Below are positions 57,186 through 64,000 of a stretch of 64,000 nucleotides of DNA, one piece after another. Position numbers and translations under genes: made by a program. Under the pieces are notes generated by a model. That model saw only the letters and a program-made list of their open reading frames with translations. It did no database searches and was not told the origin of the DNA. The first letter of the stretch is position 1. The number at the start of each line of letters is the position of its first letter. This DNA is from Actinomycetes bacterium (GTDB taxonomy: Bacteria; Actinomycetota; Acidimicrobiia; Acidimicrobiales; Ilumatobacteraceae): NCBI GenBank assembly GCA_021414085.1, contig JAIOPC010000009.1, forward strand, positions 124,001-188,000. Direction: 5' to 3'.

Positions 57186-58483
57186 GACACACGAATCGGC
57201 AGGCGCTTGATGCCGCAAATGAAGTTGCTACGCAGGCGCTCGTTCGGCCCGTCGAGTTGCACCGCGCTCACCCGTGGCAACAACTCTTCGAGCAGGACCT
57301 TGATCTCCATGCGCGCCAGTTGCGCACCAAGGCACAGGTGCGGGCTCATCCGCCCGAAGGCAACGTGTTCGTTGGGCGTGCGATGAATGTCGAAACGGAA
57401 CGGCTCGGGAAACTGGCGCTCATCGAAGTCGGCCGAAGTGAACCAGATCACGACTTTGTCACCGCGCTTGATCTTCTGGCCGCTGATCTCGGTGTCTTGC
57501 GTCGCCGTGCGACGGAAGTGCATTGTCACCGTGCCCCAGCGCAGCACTTCCTCAACCGCACTATCGACCAGCGCGCTGTTGCCGGCGATGCACGCATCGC
57601 GCAGTTCAGCGAGTTGCTCGGGATGTTCCGCCAAAGCTTTCAGTCCCGCGGTCATCGTGTAGCGCGACGTGTCGTTGCCAGCGCTCACCATCAGTACGAA
57701 GAAGTTCTTGAACTCCAGCTCGGTGAGCGCCTCACCATCGATGGTCGGCGCGAGCAGCCGAGAAATAACGTCGTCGGTCGGGTGCGCTCGGCGTTGTTCG
57801 GCTTGTTGTTCCGCATAGCGGTAGAGCTCGAGGGCGGCCGGCGAGCGGAAAGGGATGTGCTTGAACTCGTCGGTGTCGGTGAGACCCAACGGGTGAGCGG
57901 TCATCTCCGGATCGAAGTTGCCCAGCAACGCATCGCCGCGCTCGACCAACCAGTCGCCGTCCGCATCGGGCACGCCCAAGAGGCGGCCGAGCATGCGCAT
58001 CGGCAATTGCTTGGCAACACGATCTACGTAGTCGAACCGTTCGCCGAGTTCGCGTGCCTCTTCCACGACAGCGCGTGCGAGCAGCCGGATGCCGTCCTCG
58101 TACGCGTACACCTCGCGCCGACTGAACGGCTTGCTAACCAAACGCCGGTAGCGAGTGTGTTCCGGCGGGTCGTACTCCAACATGTTGCGACGCGCAGCGA
58201 AGTCGTCGGGGTCCATCTCCTCCAGCGTGATGCCCTGCGCGCTGGAGAACAGGTCGACGTTGCGACTGACGTGCAAGAGGTCGTCGTAACGAGTGACCGC
58301 CCAGAAACCCTTGCCGCCGTCGTGTTCTTCCCACCAACTCACCGGCTCGTTGTCGCGCAACCTGCGAAACGTTGCGTGCGGGAAACCATTGACGTACGAG
58401 TCGGGGTCGACGATGTCCGCGTTGTCGTTAAGGCCAGCGTCACGGTCGGTGACAATTCCACCAGCGTCGGGGCCGGCACTCAT
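57176..58483 (-). CDS. Cytochrome P450, CYP125-like branch
   Basis: A 435-residue soluble bacterial P450. Visible landmarks are the oxygen-activating I-helix MVSAGNDTSRYTM, the ExxR motif VEEVLRW, and the heme loop HVAFGRMSPHLCLGAQLAR with the cysteine ligand. The segment EYDPPEHTRYRRLVSKPFS is typical of the group. The heme loop has four residues between FG and H, as in CYP125-type steroid hydroxylases, but lacks the usual glycine. It begins in an ATGA overlap with the upstream decarboxylase-like gene. The redox partners are not in this window. Confidence 0.87.
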   Translation of the reverse strand: MSAGPDAGGIVTDRDAGLNDNADIVDPDSYVNGFPHATFRRLRDNEPVSWWEEHDGGKGFWAVTRYDDLLHVSRNVDLFSSAQGITLEEMDPDDFAARRNMLEYDPPEHTRYRRLVSKPFSRREVYAYEDGIRLLARAVVEEARELGERFDYVDRVAKQLPMRMLGRLLGVPDADGDWLVERGDALLGNFDPEMTAHPLGLTDTDEFKHIPFRSPAALELYRYAEQQAEQRRAHPTDDVISRLLAPTIDGEALTELEFKNFFVLMVSAGNDTSRYTMTAGLKALAEHPEQLAELRDACIAGNSALVDSAVEEVLRWGTVTMHFRRTATQDTEISGQKIKRGDKVVIWFTSADFDERQFPEPFRFDIHRTPNEHVAFGRMSPHLCLGAQLARMEIKVLLEELLPRVSAVQLDGPNERLRSNFICGIKRLPIRVSWN

Positions 58484-59277
58484 AGCCCGACGCCCTTCGC
58501 CAGCGTCGTGCCGCCAGCAAACGTGGTGCCGACGCTGCGCCAGTAGCCGCCGATGATCTCGCGCACCTCCAAGCGCGCGACCTCCTCGACTGGACTCGGC
58601 AGAAGCTCGACCTCGGCGTCGCCACTCCATGCCTGCCCAAGTTCGACGTCGACACCGCTCATCGTCACCAACTCGCTGTAACTGTCCGCACCGCCTTCGA
58701 TACGAGGCATGAATCGCGAATGAATCATCGGGTGCCCGTTCACGAACCCGTTGCGCTCGCTCTTCTCGCGCAGCGTGACGCGGGCATTGACGATGCGACG
58801 GTCGTAGTACGCGACCGTGCCCGCGAAGCGACCACCGGGGGCGACGCGCGGGCCGGCCTTGCCGATGGTGACCGGACGTGTTTGCCAGATACTGCCCAGC
58901 TTCTTCGGGTATCCCTGGAAGTGGCCGCGCACCATCGCGAAATCGGTGTCGACCCAGATGTACACGCAGCGGCTATAGATCTTGCCGTTGTACATGCAAC
59001 GCACGACCACGAAAGCTTCCTTGTACTGCGCGCGAATTGGGTCGTCGAGTTCGGCGAAGTCGTCGCCGCAACTCTGCCAGTCGGCAAAGATCATCGCGAC
59101 GGCGCCCGGGTCGTCGTCGTCGGCAACGAGCGTGAGCGGTTCGGGTAGCAGTTCAGCAACACGCGCCGGATCGGTGCGAAACTCGACCGTCAACAGATCG
59201 CCGCTGTAGTGCCATGGCATTGGGGGCAGGATGGAAGCAGTGCCACCAGCAGTGCGTGGGAACATAAAGCCGTTCAT
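58480..59277 (-). CDS. Acetoacetate decarboxylase-family protein
   Basis: A 265-residue protein of the ADC fold. The segment VRGHFQGYPKKLGSIW carries the lysine pair that forms the Schiff base in true acetoacetate decarboxylase. Many family members have other reactions, such as dehydratases and aldolases acting on beta-keto or hydroxy acids. It starts at 59277 with a reverse-strand TATAGT 7 bases upstream and is the first gene of the P450 operon. Substrate unknown. Confidence 0.75.
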   Translation of the reverse strand: MNGFMFPRTAGGTASILPPMPWHYSGDLLTVEFRTDPARVAELLPEPLTLVADDDDPGAVAMIFADWQSCGDDFAELDDPIRAQYKEAFVVVRCMYNGKIYSRCVYIWVDTDFAMVRGHFQGYPKKLGSIWQTRPVTIGKAGPRVAPGGRFAGTVAYYDRRIVNARVTLREKSERNGFVNGHPMIHSRFMPRIEGGADSYSELVTMSGVDVELGQAWSGDAEVELLPSPVEEVARLEVREIIGGYWRSVGTTFAGGTTLAKGVGL

Positions 59278-59284
59278 TGCCGAA

Positions 59285-59303
59285 ACTATAGTTTGGGCCC
59301 AAA
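59285..59303. promoter_or_regulatory. Symmetrical bidirectional promoter with adjacent palindromic operator
   Basis: ACTATAGT (59285-59292) is its own reverse complement and supplies a TATAGT -10 box on both strands. The reverse copy lies 7 bases before the decarboxylase-like ATG (59277). The forward copy drives the FAH gene, whose ATG at 59315 has an AAAGGAG ribosome site. Directly beside it, TTTGGGCCCAAA (59292-59303) is a perfect 12-base palindrome positioned to let one regulator block both promoters. Confidence 0.65.
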
Positions 59304-59314
59304 GGAGTTGATTC

Positions 59315-60211
59315 ATGGCCGACATCAGGAGGGTTCTGCTCGACGGTTACCCAACCGTCGTGACGCGCGAGGGAGATGCGCTGGTGGCCGCTGACGGGCG
59401 ATCAGTTGCCGTCGTCGATGCCGTGCATCTGGCTCCGGTCGAGCCAACCAAGATCATCTGCTGTCACCTCAACCACATCTCGCGCGTGCACGAGTTCGGT
59501 GTTTCGCTGCCGCCGGCGCCGACTTATTTCCACAAGCCGATCAGCGCGCTCAACGCGCACCGCGCAGCGGTCGTGCGACCAAGCAACTGCAAGTGGTTGA
59601 ACTTCGAGGGCGAAGTTGCAATCGTGATCGGTCGCACCTGTCGCAACGTGTCGTATGCGCAAGCAGGTGAATACATCGCCGGCTACACCGTGGCCAACGA
59701 TTACGGATTGCACGACTTCCGCGACACCGACAGCGGTTCGATGCTGCGCGTGAAGGGTGCCGACACGCTGTGCCCGTTAGGGCCGGGGCTGATTACGGGC
59801 TGGGATTTCCGCGGCAAACGCATCCGCACGCTCGTGAATGGTGAAGTGAAACAAGATGGCAGCACCGACGAGATGGCGTGGGACATGCACTACCTGGTCG
59901 CCGACATTGCTCGTCTGATCACCCTCGTTCCCGGCGACGTGATCCTTTCCGGCACACCCGCCATCAGCCGCAGCGTGCAACCTGGCGACGAAGTGACGGT
60001 GGAGGTCGACGGCCTCGGCGCGCTCACCAATCACATCGTTGAAGGCCCAATCCCGGTGAGCGACGAAGTTGGCGCGCAGCCGACAGAGACGGAAGAGGTG
60101 TTGAGCACGGCAATGGGTGGCGATTGGCCGCTGCGCGGTCAGCGGCGACCGCTTGCCACTGAGCGCGACGAGTTGCCGTTCCCACGCATTCGTCCGAAAC
60201 TGCCAGAGTGA
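59315..60211 (+). CDS. Fumarylacetoacetate hydrolase-family protein (HpcE-like)
   Basis: A 298-residue member of the FAH superfamily. Metal-binding residues are in KWLNFEGEVAIVIGRTC (E-x-E) and YTVANDYGLHDFRD (aspartate), with MLRVKGADTLCPLGP following. Relatives decarboxylate or isomerise products of aromatic-ring meta cleavage, such as in homoprotocatechuate degradation. An N-terminal domain of about 80 residues and a 60-residue tail are present. It is coupled to the aldehyde dehydrogenase by a 4-base GTGA overlap, and the HpcE-HpcC pairing supports a meta-cleavage role. Confidence 0.85.
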   Translation: MADIRRVLLDGYPTVVTREGDALVAADGRSVAVVDAVHLAPVEPTKIICCHLNHISRVHEFGVSLPPAPTYFHKPISALNAHRAAVVRPSNCKWLNFEGEVAIVIGRTCRNVSYAQAGEYIAGYTVANDYGLHDFRDTDSGSMLRVKGADTLCPLGPGLITGWDFRGKRIRTLVNGEVKQDGSTDEMAWDMHYLVADIARLITLVPGDVILSGTPAISRSVQPGDEVTVEVDGLGALTNHIVEGPIPVSDEVGAQPTETEEVLSTAMGGDWPLRGQRRPLATERDELPFPRIRPKLPE

Positions 60212-61692
60212 ATCCGTTTGTAGGGGGCAACCGCGTCGAAGTCGGCGGTGTATCGGTGTCCACCGATCACTTCATCGGCGGCAAGCGTGTGTCATCGCCC
60301 ACCACGTTCGAGGACCGCTCGCCTCTCGACTGGTCGGTGAAACTGGCCGACGTGTCGCGCGGCGACAAGGCGACAGCCGAGTTGGCGATTACCGCGGCGG
60401 TCGACGCGTTTCCCGCGTGGGCCTCGCTCGGGCCTGTTGGGCGCGCCGAGATTCTGCGTCGGCTCGCCGACCTGATCGACGCCAACATCGAGTCGCTGGC
60501 TGCGGTTGAGTGCCTCGACATGGCGATGCTGCACGAGAGCCTGCGACTGCGGGTGCTCTCCCGTGGCGCGCGCAACTTCCGCGCCTACGCCGACCTTGCC
60601 GCGCAATACGAAGAACGCGTGTGGGAATCCAACGGCACCGTCAACCGCGTTCTGCGCATGCCTGCCGGCCCGACCGTCGTGATCACGCCGTGGAACGCAC
60701 CGTTCATGCTCAGCACATGGAAGTGCGCGCCGGCACTCGCCGCCGGCAACACCGTGGTGTTGAAGCCGGCGGAGTGGAGTCCCCTGTCGTGCAGCTTGCT
60801 CGCCGACTTGGCGCACGCGGCGGGCATGCCTGCAGGCGTGTTCAACGTCGTGCAGGGCATCGGTGCCGAAGTCGGCGCGGCGCTGGTGGCCGACCCGCGT
60901 GCGCGGCGCATCAGCTTCACCGGCTCGCCCGCGACTGGGCGCCACATCGGGCGTGAGGCCGCGACCAACCTGGTGCCGTTCACCGCCGAGCTCGGCGGCA
61001 AGGGACCGTTCGTGGTGTTCGCCGATGCCGACCTGGCAGCGGCAGCACAGAAGGCGGCCGGGCAGTACGACGACTCGGGGCAGGTGTGCCTTGCTGGCAC
61101 GCGCCTGTTGGTGGAGGCAAGCGTGCGCGACGAGTTCCTCGCCTTGTTCAACCAGTTCGCCGATCAGCACGTGCTCGGCGACTCGCACGATCCGGCCACG
61201 ACCATCAGCCCGATGATTCACCCGACGCATTTCGCGCGCGTCGCGGGCTTCGTTGATCGCGCCCGCGCGAATGGCGACACGATCTTGCGCGGCGGCGCTC
61301 GCAGCGAACTCGGCGGCGACGACGGACTGTGGTACGAACCGACGCTGATCGAACCGAAATCGAACGACAGCGAGATCGTGCAGAACGAAGTGTTCGGTCC
61401 AGTGCTGACCTTCCAAACATTCACCGATGAAGCCGACGCGGTCCGATTGGCGAACTCGACCGCCTACGGTCTGTCGGCGATCGTCTACACCTCGTCGCAA
61501 GAACGCGCCGAGCGCATGGGCCGCGCGCTTCGCGCAGGCACGATCTGGACAAACTGCTTCCTCGTGCGCGACCTCACTGCGCCGTTTGGCGGCATCGGCA
61601 TTAGCGGCATGGGCCGCGAAGGCGGCGACTACGCCCTCGACTTCTGCAGCGACCTGAAGACCTTCCAAGTCAAGGAAGGCACGACTTACTAG
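60208..61692 (+). CDS. Aldehyde dehydrogenase (HpcC-like)
   Basis: A 494-residue NAD-dependent aldehyde dehydrogenase. The catalytic cysteine is in DDSGQVCLAGTRL, the general base glutamate in FTAELGGKGPFVVF, and the NAD region in SFTGSPATGRHIG. The C-terminal FGGIGISGMGREGGDYALDF is typical. Similarity in layout to 5-carboxymethyl-2-hydroxymuconate semialdehyde dehydrogenase and the pairing with an FAH protein suggest oxidation of a ring-cleavage aldehyde. The GTG start overlaps the FAH stop. Confidence 0.9.
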   Translation: MNPFVGGNRVEVGGVSVSTDHFIGGKRVSSPTTFEDRSPLDWSVKLADVSRGDKATAELAITAAVDAFPAWASLGPVGRAEILRRLADLIDANIESLAAVECLDMAMLHESLRLRVLSRGARNFRAYADLAAQYEERVWESNGTVNRVLRMPAGPTVVITPWNAPFMLSTWKCAPALAAGNTVVLKPAEWSPLSCSLLADLAHAAGMPAGVFNVVQGIGAEVGAALVADPRARRISFTGSPATGRHIGREAATNLVPFTAELGGKGPFVVFADADLAAAAQKAAGQYDDSGQVCLAGTRLLVEASVRDEFLALFNQFADQHVLGDSHDPATTISPMIHPTHFARVAGFVDRARANGDTILRGGARSELGGDDGLWYEPTLIEPKSNDSEIVQNEVFGPVLTFQTFTDEADAVRLANSTAYGLSAIVYTSSQERAERMGRALRAGTIWTNCFLVRDLTAPFGGIGISGMGREGGDYALDFCSDLKTFQVKEGTTY

Positions 61693-61702
61693 CGGTCCGG
61701 CA

Positions 61703-62308
61703 TCAGGACTCGTCGGCCAACTCGCGAGCGATCTGCTGACGCAATCGCTCCTCTGCACGAAATCGTTCGGCAAACATGTGTTCCGTCACGACGAACCGTC
61801 GAACCGTGAGGATGACCGTTTCGCCACCCATGAAACGGGCGTCGCGTTCAGATGTCGTGACCAACTCCCAACCCTCAGCCGCGAGTTGATTGAGGGACTC
61901 CTCCATCCTTGCAGCCGTTCCCTTTGCGGTGGCGAGACCCCCCAACTCAGTCAACGGGATCACGCGATACTCCCAACGTCCAGGCGCGGGCAAAGCCGGC
62001 GAGGTTCGCACTCGCTGAGCAACCAGCGCTCGCTCAGCCGTCTCGGGATCAGTCGCCAGGAATCCGTCGATGTCACCCGCGAGGAGCGTCTCGCGTTGGG
62101 TGGGCGTCAGGATGTCGCCGTGTTTGAGCTGCTCATTGCATGCAACCGCTGTAACTCCGTCGATGACATCGGAGTTCGCGGGAACGGCACCGCCGGGAGC
62201 GGTGACGATGACAGACAAGGTAGTGCGATCGATGTAGTACGGCACCGGGCAATCGTGGCACACAGAATGCAGGCGAATCCCGGGTTGAGCGGTGGCGCCG
62301 TGTTTCAC
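61703..62308 (-). CDS. Hypothetical protein with DUF4177-like domain
   Basis: A 201-residue protein without signal peptide. The part WEYRVIPLTELGG to MEESLNQLAAEGWELVTTS and ETVILTVRRF, at about residues 110-170, matches the DUF4177 pattern of small proteins with unknown function. The first 100 residues are not recognised and include four cysteines. The GTG start at 62308 is uncertain. It is divergent from the secreted protein gene at 62339. Confidence 0.55.
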   Translation of the reverse strand: MKHGATAQPGIRLHSVCHDCPVPYYIDRTTLSVIVTAPGGAVPANSDVIDGVTAVACNEQLKHGDILTPTQRETLLAGDIDGFLATDPETAERALVAQRVRTSPALPAPGRWEYRVIPLTELGGLATAKGTAARMEESLNQLAAEGWELVTTSERDARFMGGETVILTVRRFVVTEHMFAERFRAEERLRQQIARELADES

Positions 62309-62338
62309 TGAATGGGTGACTTCGACGGAGAATTCGCG

Positions 62339-63175
62339 ATGAGCGGTTTGGGCGCACGCCTCGCGCTGGTCGTTGGCTCACTAGTTGCCGCCGGCGCGGG
62401 TTGGTTCGTTGCGGGGAAGGTGCACGACGATCGGCAGTCGGCGACTGCGAACGGCGAGGTTTCGATCTACAACTGCCCGGTGCCGGGTGGCGATGCGATC
62501 GGTGTCGTGAGCGCCGGAGACGAGTTGCAGCTCGTTGGTGTCACCGACGATCGCTGGGCGGTGATTCTTCGCCCTGGCCAGACCGATCAGCTGGCGTGGC
62601 TGCCGCTCGCGTTTGTCGATACTGATGCCGACGCCGGTGACCTTCCACAGATCACGTGCGGCGATGCCGCCACCGAACCGGCGACGACAACCTCAACGAC
62701 AATCGCCGTCGCCACTACGACCACGTCGCCCGCGACAACAAGCTCGACAACAACGACATCGACTACCACGACCTCAACAACGACGACGATCGCAACGACT
62801 TCGACGCTGTCGAGCGACCTCACGGCGCCAACGGTCACCCTCACCGCCAATCGTGCCTTCTTCTATACGTCACCGGTGAACGCGACCTGCACGGGGCAAG
62901 ATCAACTCGATGTCACCGTTGTGGTTGCCGATCCAACGTTGCCACTCTCCGTCCGTTCGATTCAGGCGACATGGACCGGGCCGTCGGGTGCGCAAACCGC
63001 GGACTTGACTCCGATCAGCGGTAACCGCTTCCGATTGCAGATCACCGCCAACGGTCCCACCGCTGGCGAAGTGCCAGTCACGATCACTGCCACGGGTTCC
63101 GACGGCGCGGGCAACATCGGCTCCGGTCAACTCGTCGTGCCATTGCGTCAGCCAGCAAGCTTTGGGTGCAGCTGA
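62339..63175 (+). CDS. Secreted or membrane-anchored protein with SH3-like and Ig-like domains
   Basis: A 278-residue protein with an N-terminal hydrophobic helix (ALVVGSLVAAGAGWFVAG). It has a probable bacterial SH3-like domain at about 40-100 (SIYNCPVPGGDAIGVVSAGD and DRWAVIL), a long Thr/Ser linker of about 50 residues and a C-terminal beta-sandwich domain. ATG 62339 has GGAG 8 bases upstream; an ATG at 62312 is possible. The stop overlaps the next start (TGATG). Function unknown; surface location inferred. Confidence 0.6.
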   Translation: MSGLGARLALVVGSLVAAGAGWFVAGKVHDDRQSATANGEVSIYNCPVPGGDAIGVVSAGDELQLVGVTDDRWAVILRPGQTDQLAWLPLAFVDTDADAGDLPQITCGDAATEPATTTSTTIAVATTTTSPATTSSTTTTSTTTTSTTTTIATTSTLSSDLTAPTVTLTANRAFFYTSPVNATCTGQDQLDVTVVVADPTLPLSVRSIQATWTGPSGAQTADLTPISGNRFRLQITANGPTAGEVPVTITATGSDGAGNIGSGQLVVPLRQPASFGCS

Positions 63176-64000
63176 TGCGCCGACCCATTTCGAAGCCTCT
63201 CCTTGTTGGTCTTCCACTAGTGCTGTTGCTGGGCGGCGGCGCAGTTGGTTGGTTCACCGACATCGGCAAAGGCGTTCGTCAGTCAAACGGACACGGGGCC
63301 GCGTTGCCGGAAGTGTTCGATGCGATTGCTCCCATCGATCCGCTCAACGATTCGCCGAACCCACTCGACAGCGACGAATCGATGGTGATCGGTGCCAACG
63401 CGTTCGCCGACGCCGCCAGCGCGGTGGAAGTGTCGGCGACCGCCCGGTTGGAGATTCCAGTGTTCGTTGGGGCGACGACTGCGGCGGCTGTCGACCCGAT
63501 CACATTGAAGCCCGCGCCCGCGCCGCCAGCCGAGCCGATCGTGCTCGGCGAAGCGACGGCGACAGGCGAAGCTCCGGCCGCACCATCGCCAACACAAACT
63601 GGCGTGGTCCGGGAACTGCTCGACGATGGCACGGCCGCGACGCAAGGCCCGCTACGAATCTCGACGCCATTCGCCGCCGCCAGTGGGTTTGCGGCCCTCT
63701 GCAACGAGGTCGAGGCAGCCAACGTGCCCGACGCGGATCTGAACCCAGCAGTACGACCAACGCTTGCAGTACTCGTCAATCAGCCGGCAACCATGGCGAT
63801 TAGCGGGACGTGGGCCGATGGCACGCAACTCGCTAAGACAACAATGGTGACGTTGCCCGCCCACGACGACGAGTGGCAACGGTCGTTCGCAGAAACAGGC
63901 GAGCAACGATCGATCATCGGCTGCCTGACGCTGCCAATCGATGAGGTGCGCGCTCATGCCGTCGACGGTGTCGCACAACTACGCGCAAGCGTCTTGGCGA
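63175..64000 (+). CDS. Membrane-anchored hypothetical protein, partial (runs off the window)
   Basis: The frame is open from ATG 63175 to the end of the window, at least 275 residues, with no stop. It begins with a basic stretch and a hydrophobic helix (LLVGLPLVLLLGGGAVGWF), then a low-complexity Ala/Pro/Asp region. A later part contains cysteines in ALCNEVEA and IGCLTLP, so an outer domain is likely. The one-base overlap with the previous gene and the similar architecture suggest a co-expressed pair of surface proteins. Confidence 0.6.
   Translation, partial: MRRPISKPLLVGLPLVLLLGGGAVGWFTDIGKGVRQSNGHGAALPEVFDAIAPIDPLNDSPNPLDSDESMVIGANAFADAASAVEVSATARLEIPVFVGATTAAAVDPITLKPAPAPPAEPIVLGEATATGEAPAAPSPTQTGVVRELLDDGTAATQGPLRISTPFAAASGFAALCNEVEAANVPDADLNPAVRPTLAVLVNQPATMAISGTWADGTQLAKTTMVTLPAHDDEWQRSFAETGEQRSIIGCLTLPIDEVRAHAVDGVAQLRASVLA

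Overview
The window is about 64 kb of GC-rich (visibly over 60% G+C), gene-dense chromosome with GTG and TTG starts and many 4-base ATGA/GTGA gene overlaps. An actinobacterial acyl-CoA carboxylase epsilon subunit, an SRP RNA of the short type, CaiB, P450 and crotonyl-CoA carboxylase/reductase genes, and a complete type IV pilus (T4P) locus without an outer-membrane secretin point to a monoderm, aerobic, heterotrophic actinobacterium. The Acidimicrobiia (Ilumatobacter-like lineages) are the best guess; that placement is inference. No prophage, insertion sequence, CRISPR array or rRNA operon was seen. No gene-free stretch exceeds 300 bases once the RNA genes are counted.

Layout. 0-6 kb: 3-hydroxyacyl-CoA dehydrogenase, aat, ethylmalonyl-CoA mutase, then (reverse) a dioxygenase-like gene, a LysM lipoprotein and polyprenyl synthase. 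5.9-10.7 kb: xseB, xseA, rmuC and an ABC exporter, all reverse. 10.7-13.9 kb: two tandem lipoprotein serine hydrolases. 13.9-17.4 kb: an RNA-rich block with two tRNA-Ser genes, tadA, a FitAB-type toxin-antitoxin pair, SRP RNA and a 5'-3' exonuclease. 17.5-32.9 kb: the T4P locus (pilB, pilC, pilD, pilT, minor pilins, pilA), interrupted by an ECF sigma/anti-sigma pair and flanked by two coiled-coil proteins. 32.9-39.3 kb: an rRNA methyltransferase, methylmalonyl-CoA epimerase, Ccr, two transporters and a thiolase. 39.3-41.8 kb: a candidate C-rich small RNA, recR and dnaX. 41.9-50.2 kb: a CopC/CopD-like protein, an ATP-dependent ligase, the acyl-CoA carboxylase pair and a run of enzymes. 50.2-55.9 kb: msrA, an omega-amidase, an aminotransferase, cytidine deaminase, a metzincin lipoprotein and an acyltransferase. 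55.9-61.7 kb: a catabolic cluster (MarR regulator, C26 peptidase, P450, acetoacetate-decarboxylase-like, FAH hydrolase, aldehyde dehydrogenase). 61.7-64 kb: small secreted proteins, the last running off the window.

How it fits together. Thiolase, hydroxyacyl-CoA dehydrogenase, Ccr, ethylmalonyl-CoA mutase, epimerase and a biotin-dependent carboxylase are central steps of the ethylmalonyl-CoA route of acetyl-CoA assimilation, here scattered over 46 kb. The T4P locus contains the most striking gene, a 1019-residue minor pilin carrying a von Willebrand factor A domain and two families of tandem repeats; it is probably a pilus-tip adhesin. Many genes have a TANNNT -10 box 6-8 bases before the start codon, implying widespread leaderless transcription. 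Three divergent gene pairs share overlapping, mirror-image -10 boxes.
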